Positions 60,587-64,000 of a stretch of 64,000 nucleotides of DNA are shown here, in pieces. The notes under the pieces were generated by a model, which was not told where the DNA came from, searched no databases, and saw only the letters and a list, made by a program, of their open reading frames with translations. This DNA is from Vibrio ishigakensis (lineage in GTDB: Bacteria > Pseudomonadota > Gammaproteobacteria > Enterobacterales > Vibrionaceae): assembly GCF_024347675.1 (NCBI RefSeq), contig NZ_AP024881.1, forward strand, positions 310,001-374,000, written 5' to 3'. A program made the translations under genes and the position numbers. The first letter of the stretch is position 1. Each line of letters opens with the position of its first letter.

Positions 60587-62836
60587 ATGTCTAACGAGAT
60601 TACATATGACGGCGTTGAACAGTTGCCAATGCGCAAGTTTACTGAAGACGCCTATTTAAACTACTCAATGTACGTGATCATGGACCGTGCATTGCCTTAT
60701 ATCGGTGACGGTCTAAAGCCGGTTCAGCGACGCATCATCTATGCAATGTCTGAACTGGGTCTGAGTGCCTCAGCTAAATATAAGAAATCAGCACGTACCG
60801 TAGGTGACGTGTTAGGTAAATATCACCCGCACGGTGATTCCGCATGTTACGAGGCCATGGTATTGATGGCGCAGCCATTTACCTATCGCTACCCATTGGT
60901 AGACGGTCAGGGTAACTGGGGTGCACCGGATGACCCTAAGTCGTTCGCGGCGATGCGTTATACCGAATCTAAGCTGTCTAAGTTTGCTGAGGTTCTACTG
61001 GGCGAACTTGGTCAGGGCACGGTTGAGTGGCAACCAAACTTCGATGGTTCGATGAAAGAACCAATGATGCTGCCGGCTCGTCTGCCACATATCCTACTAA
61101 ACGGTATTACAGGTATCGCGGTAGGTATGGCTACCGACATCCCGCCACATAACGTGCGTGAAGTAGCGGATGCTGCTGTTGCTCTGATTGATAATCCAAA
61201 GTCCGAGCTTGCGGATGTAATGCAACATGTGCAGGGCCCAGATTATCCAACAGAAGCTGAGATCATCTCGCCAAAAACGGATATCGAGAAGATCTATCGC
61301 ACCGGTCGCGGCTCTATCAAGATGCGTGCGGTTTGGCACAAAGAAGGCAGTGAGATCGTTATTACTGCGCTTCCGCATCAGGTGTCTGGCTCTAAACTTC
61401 TAGAGCAGATTGCAGCGCAAATGCGTGCCAAGAAACTGCCTATGGTGGATGACCTGCGCGATGAGTCGGATCACGAGAACCCAACCCGTATCGTAGTAGT
61501 ACCTCGCTCGAATCGAATTGATTGCGATCAGCTGATGAATCACCTGTTTGCTTCTACCGATCTTGAGAAGAACTATCGTGTGAACCTAAACATGATAGGC
61601 CTAGATAAGCGTCCTCAGGTTAAGGGTTTGGTACAGATCCTGTCTGAATGGATAGAGTTCCGTCGTCAAACCGTGCGTCGTCGCCTGCAATACCGTCTAG
61701 ACAAGGTTCTGGCTCGTTTACATATCCTTGAAGGTTTGCTGATTGCTTATCTCAACATCGATGAGGTTATAGAGATCATCCGTAATGAGGACGATCCAAA
61801 AGCTGAATTGATGAAACGCTTTGAGCTTTCAGAGATCCAAGCCGATGCCATCCTAGATACCAAACTTCGTCAGTTAGCCAAACTGGAAGAGTTTAAGATT
61901 CGCGGTGAGCAGGAAGAGCTAGAGAAGGAGCGCAAGCAGCTTGAGCTTCTATTAAGCTCTGAGCGTCGTCTGAATACTTTGATCAAGAAAGAGATCAAGG
62001 CGGACGCAGACAAGTATGGTGATGATCGCCGCTCACCAATCATCGAGCGTGCCGAGGCGCGCGCATTGACTGAGAAAGACCTGCTACCAAGCGAGCCAAT
62101 TACGGTTGTGCTTTCTGAGAAGGGCTGGATCCGTCACGCCAAGGGCCATGAGGTGGATGCCTCAACCCTAAACTATAAGTCTGGTGATAAATACTTAGCT
62201 TCTGCACGAGGTAAGAGTAATCAGCAAGCTGTGTTCCTCGGCTCTGATGGCCGAAGTTATGCCCTTGAATCTCATTCATTGCCGTCGGCGCGTAGTCAGG
62301 GTGAACCTATTACGGGTCGCTTGAATATCTCTACTGGCACCACCATACGTCAAGTACTGATGGGCGAAGATGATCAGCTATGGCTAGTGGGCTCTGATGC
62401 TGGCTATGGGTTTGTGTGTAAGGGCAATGACCTAGTATCGAAAAACCGTAGTGGTAAAGCGCTAGTGAATCTTCCGCAGGGTGCTGAGATCATGCAACCG
62501 AGCCAGATTGCTGATCTAGATCAAGATGAGATTCTTGCCATCACTAACCAAGGCCGCATGTTGATGTTCCCTATTAAAGACCTGCCACAGCTTGGTAAAG
62601 GCAAGGGTAACAAGATCATTAATATCCCATCGGCTAAGGCTAAGTCTCGTGAAGAGGTACTGTCTCATCTAGCGGTCGTTCCTGCTGGGGCTTCTATTAC
62701 TCTGTTTGCAGGAAAACGTAAGCTAGGCTTGAAACCTTCAGACCTAGAGAATTTCCGTGGTGAACGTGGCCGTCGAGGCTCTATGCTACCAAGGGGTCTA
62801 CAGCGTGTAACCGCTATAGATATAGACCAAGAGTAA
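60587..62836 (+). CDS. parC: DNA topoisomerase IV subunit A
   Basis: ParC cuts and rejoins DNA in topoisomerase IV. The 749 residues have the winged-helix core with [20 protein letters not shown] and the quinolone-resistance region [15 protein letters not shown], in which the key Ser and Glu are the sensitive (wild-type) residues. The catalytic tyrosine is in the [10 protein letters not shown] segment. The C-terminal beta-pinwheel domain covers about residues 490-749. Its ATG lies two bases after the parE stop, so the subunits are co-translated. A terminator follows. Confidence 0.98.
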   Translation: MSNEITYDGVEQLPMRKFTEDAYLNYSMYVIMDRALPYIGDGLKPVQRRIIYAMSELGLSASAKYKKSARTVGDVLGKYHPHGDSACYEAMVLMAQPFTYRYPLVDGQGNWGAPDDPKSFAAMRYTESKLSKFAEVLLGELGQGTVEWQPNFDGSMKEPMMLPARLPHILLNGITGIAVGMATDIPPHNVREVADAAVALIDNPKSELADVMQHVQGPDYPTEAEIISPKTDIEKIYRTGRGSIKMRAVWHKEGSEIVITALPHQVSGSKLLEQIAAQMRAKKLPMVDDLRDESDHENPTRIVVVPRSNRIDCDQLMNHLFASTDLEKNYRVNLNMIGLDKRPQVKGLVQILSEWIEFRRQTVRRRLQYRLDKVLARLHILEGLLIAYLNIDEVIEIIRNEDDPKAELMKRFELSEIQADAILDTKLRQLAKLEEFKIRGEQEELEKERKQLELLLSSERRLNTLIKKEIKADADKYGDDRRSPIIERAEARALTEKDLLPSEPITVVLSEKGWIRHAKGHEVDASTLNYKSGDKYLASARGKSNQQAVFLGSDGRSYALESHSLPSARSQGEPITGRLNISTGTTIRQVLMGEDDQLWLVGSDAGYGFVCKGNDLVSKNRSGKALVNLPQGAEIMQPSQIADLDQDEILAITNQGRMLMFPIKDLPQLGKGKGNKIINIPSAKAKSREEVLSHLAVVPAGASITLFAGKRKLGLKPSDLENFRGERGRRGSMLPRGLQRVTAIDIDQE

Positions 62837-62840
62837 AAAC

Positions 62841-62870
62841 AAAAATGGAGCTAATCGGCTCCATTTTTTA
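62841..62870. terminator. Bidirectional terminator between parC and degS
   Basis: AAAAATGGAGC-TAATCG-GCTCCATTTTT is a perfect 11-bp stem between A and T runs. Confidence 0.92.
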
Positions 62871-63941
62871 TTCCATTACGGTGCGAGTGTCTTCGCCTAC
62901 CGTCACAGGGATAGTCACCTGTTTACCATCTCGAATCACTAAGATATTTACCTTAGCACCGGGTCTGGCATCAGTGATGGCGTCCATCACGTTCTCACGA
63001 TTATCTGCGGTTGTATCACCAATCTTCACAATAACATCTCGAGGCTTGATTCCGGCAACGTCAGCAGGGCCATCTTTTTCCACTCGAAGCACAACAATGC
63101 CACCGGTGAAGTTGCCTAACAGTAGGCGGTTAGTCATACGGCTAATATCTTGTCCATCCACCCCTATATAGCCACGGATTACGCGACCATCGGCGATGAT
63201 CTTACTCATGATCTTGCGAGCCAACTGAGATGGAATAGCAAAAGAGATACCATAGGTTTCAAGGTCAGTAGCCTGCTGGAAAGAGGCGGTATTGATACCC
63301 ACTAGCTCGCCTTGAGTATTTACCAAAGCGCCACCTGAGTTACCCTCGTTGATTGCTGCATCGGTCTGGATAAAGGCTTGTCTGCCATCACTGCTGATAG
63401 ACGAACGACCCGTTGCTGAGATAATGCCGAAGGTTGTGGTTTGGCCTAGGTTATACGGGTTACCGATAGCCAGTACTACATCACCGACTTTAGCTGTGTA
63501 GTCTGGATTTAGTGGGATAACCGGAAGATCAGGTAGGGATATCTGCAGCACCGCAATATCGGTTCTTTGATCTTGACCGATAAGCTGCGCGCTAGCGATG
63601 CGACCGTCTTGTAGTGCAACGATCACCTGATCGGCTTTAGCGATAACGTGGTAGTTGGTAATGATATAGCCTTTGTCATTCACGATTACCCCAGAGCCCA
63701 GTCCTTGAGTTTTAAGCTTGCTGCGGTCATCTTCTGAGTATTGGCGGCTATAGATGTTTACTACTGCAGGAGCGGCGCGACGTACAGCTGTGTTAAACGA
63801 GATAGGTGAATCTTGAGCAATTTCTATCTTGGCTGGTGCGTTATTTGGTAGGAGATTACTACGCAATTCGGGCACCACAGCGATAACCAAGGCAGCAGCG
63901 AACAATCCAAGTAGAGTGGAGCGTAATAAAAATTTAAACAT
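62868..63941 (-). CDS. degS: Envelope-stress serine endoprotease
   Basis: DegS senses misfolded outer-membrane proteins with its PDZ domain and cuts RseA to release sigma-E. The 357 residues begin with one membrane anchor (FKFLLRSTLLGLFAAALVIA). The catalytic triad is in NYHVIAKADQV (His), QRTDIAVLQI (Asp) and INEGNSGGALVN (Ser). One PDZ domain follows (about residues 255-345), which separates it from DegP/DegQ. In relatives degQ lies upstream, beyond the window edge at 64000. Confidence 0.95.
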   Translation of the reverse strand: MFKFLLRSTLLGLFAAALVIAVVPELRSNLLPNNAPAKIEIAQDSPISFNTAVRRAAPAVVNIYSRQYSEDDRSKLKTQGLGSGVIVNDKGYIITNYHVIAKADQVIVALQDGRIASAQLIGQDQRTDIAVLQISLPDLPVIPLNPDYTAKVGDVVLAIGNPYNLGQTTTFGIISATGRSSISSDGRQAFIQTDAAINEGNSGGALVNTQGELVGINTASFQQATDLETYGISFAIPSQLARKIMSKIIADGRVIRGYIGVDGQDISRMTNRLLLGNFTGGIVVLRVEKDGPADVAGIKPRDVIVKIGDTTADNRENVMDAITDARPGAKVNILVIRDGKQVTIPVTVGEDTRTVME

Positions 63942-64000
63942 AAGTATCTCGACAAACCAGCGCGAGACTTAAGCATAACACTCTCTTTTAATTAAACAAA

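Noticed and set aside
58704..62836. Quinolone-resistance changes in parE/parC
   Set aside because: The Ser and Glu of the ParC motif GDSACYE and the corresponding ParE residues are the sensitive type, so nothing unusual is present.
1..64000. CRISPR arrays, transposases, phage genes
   Set aside because: No spaced repeats, transposase motifs or phage structural genes were seen anywhere in the window.

Overview
The window looks like chromosome 1 of a marine gamma-proteobacterium in the Vibrionaceae, most likely a Vibrio. The protein sequences are Vibrio-like. The right half keeps an order close to the E. coli rpoD-to-parC region (ileX, rpoD, dnaG, rpsU, tsaD, plsY, folB, uppP, cca, ygiM, ygiF, glnE, hldE, tolC, nudF, yqiB, cpdA, yqiA, parE, parC). 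Nothing identifies the species. No CRISPR array, rRNA, transposase or prophage gene was found.

Layout. 1-5.5 kb: the end of an acyl-CoA ligase, the ilvIH acetolactate synthase operon behind a long leader that can fold, a 43-residue small protein, and pyk behind a HexR-type operator. 5.5-18.5 kb: accessory metabolism, including a Gfo/Idh/MocA oxidoreductase with a LysR regulator, a secreted alkyl sulfatase beside a small exported protein, a glycine-zipper lipoprotein, a membrane protein with a HlyD-type adaptor, AlkB, a deacylase-like protein, MATE/LysR/HAD genes, a DoxX-like protein and a DUF3299-type lipoprotein. 18.5-25.7 kb: a FocA channel and a beta-glucoside PTS locus (EIIB, EIIC, 6-phospho-beta-glucosidase, EIIA, LacI regulator) with a divergent second EIIC; a 38-bp perfect palindrome lies in the control region. 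25.7-29.6 kb: a glutathione-transferase-like protein, a SigZ-like sigma factor, the alanine exporter AlaE and a BCCT transporter.

29.7-32.4 kb: a compact type II restriction-modification island (NgoFVII-like PLD nuclease and C5-cytosine methyltransferase) at the 3' end of the tRNA-Ile(CAU) gene. It is bracketed by two 39-bp direct repeats (35 of 39 identical), each carrying a copy of the tRNA 3' end, and it has no integrase. This is the clearest acquired locus in the window.

32.5-64 kb: core genes. The rpsU-yqeY-dnaG-rpoD macromolecular-synthesis operon has a terminator-like hairpin before dnaG. tsaD is followed by an alternative oxidase (aox) whose promoter overlaps an NsrR-type site, suggesting nitric-oxide control. 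Then come plsY, folB-folK-uppP, cca, the type II secretion assembly pair gspAB, ygiM, a DUF47-pit phosphate operon with a Pho-box-like repeat just upstream of its first start codon, ygiF, glnE, hldE, tolC, the nudF-yqiB-cpdA-yqiA cluster, parE-parC and degS.

Regulatory calls (HexR, NsrR, LacI, PhoB, the ilvI leader) come from motif reading and geometry only. Start codons were moved where a ribosome binding site or family length favoured another codon, and each change is stated.
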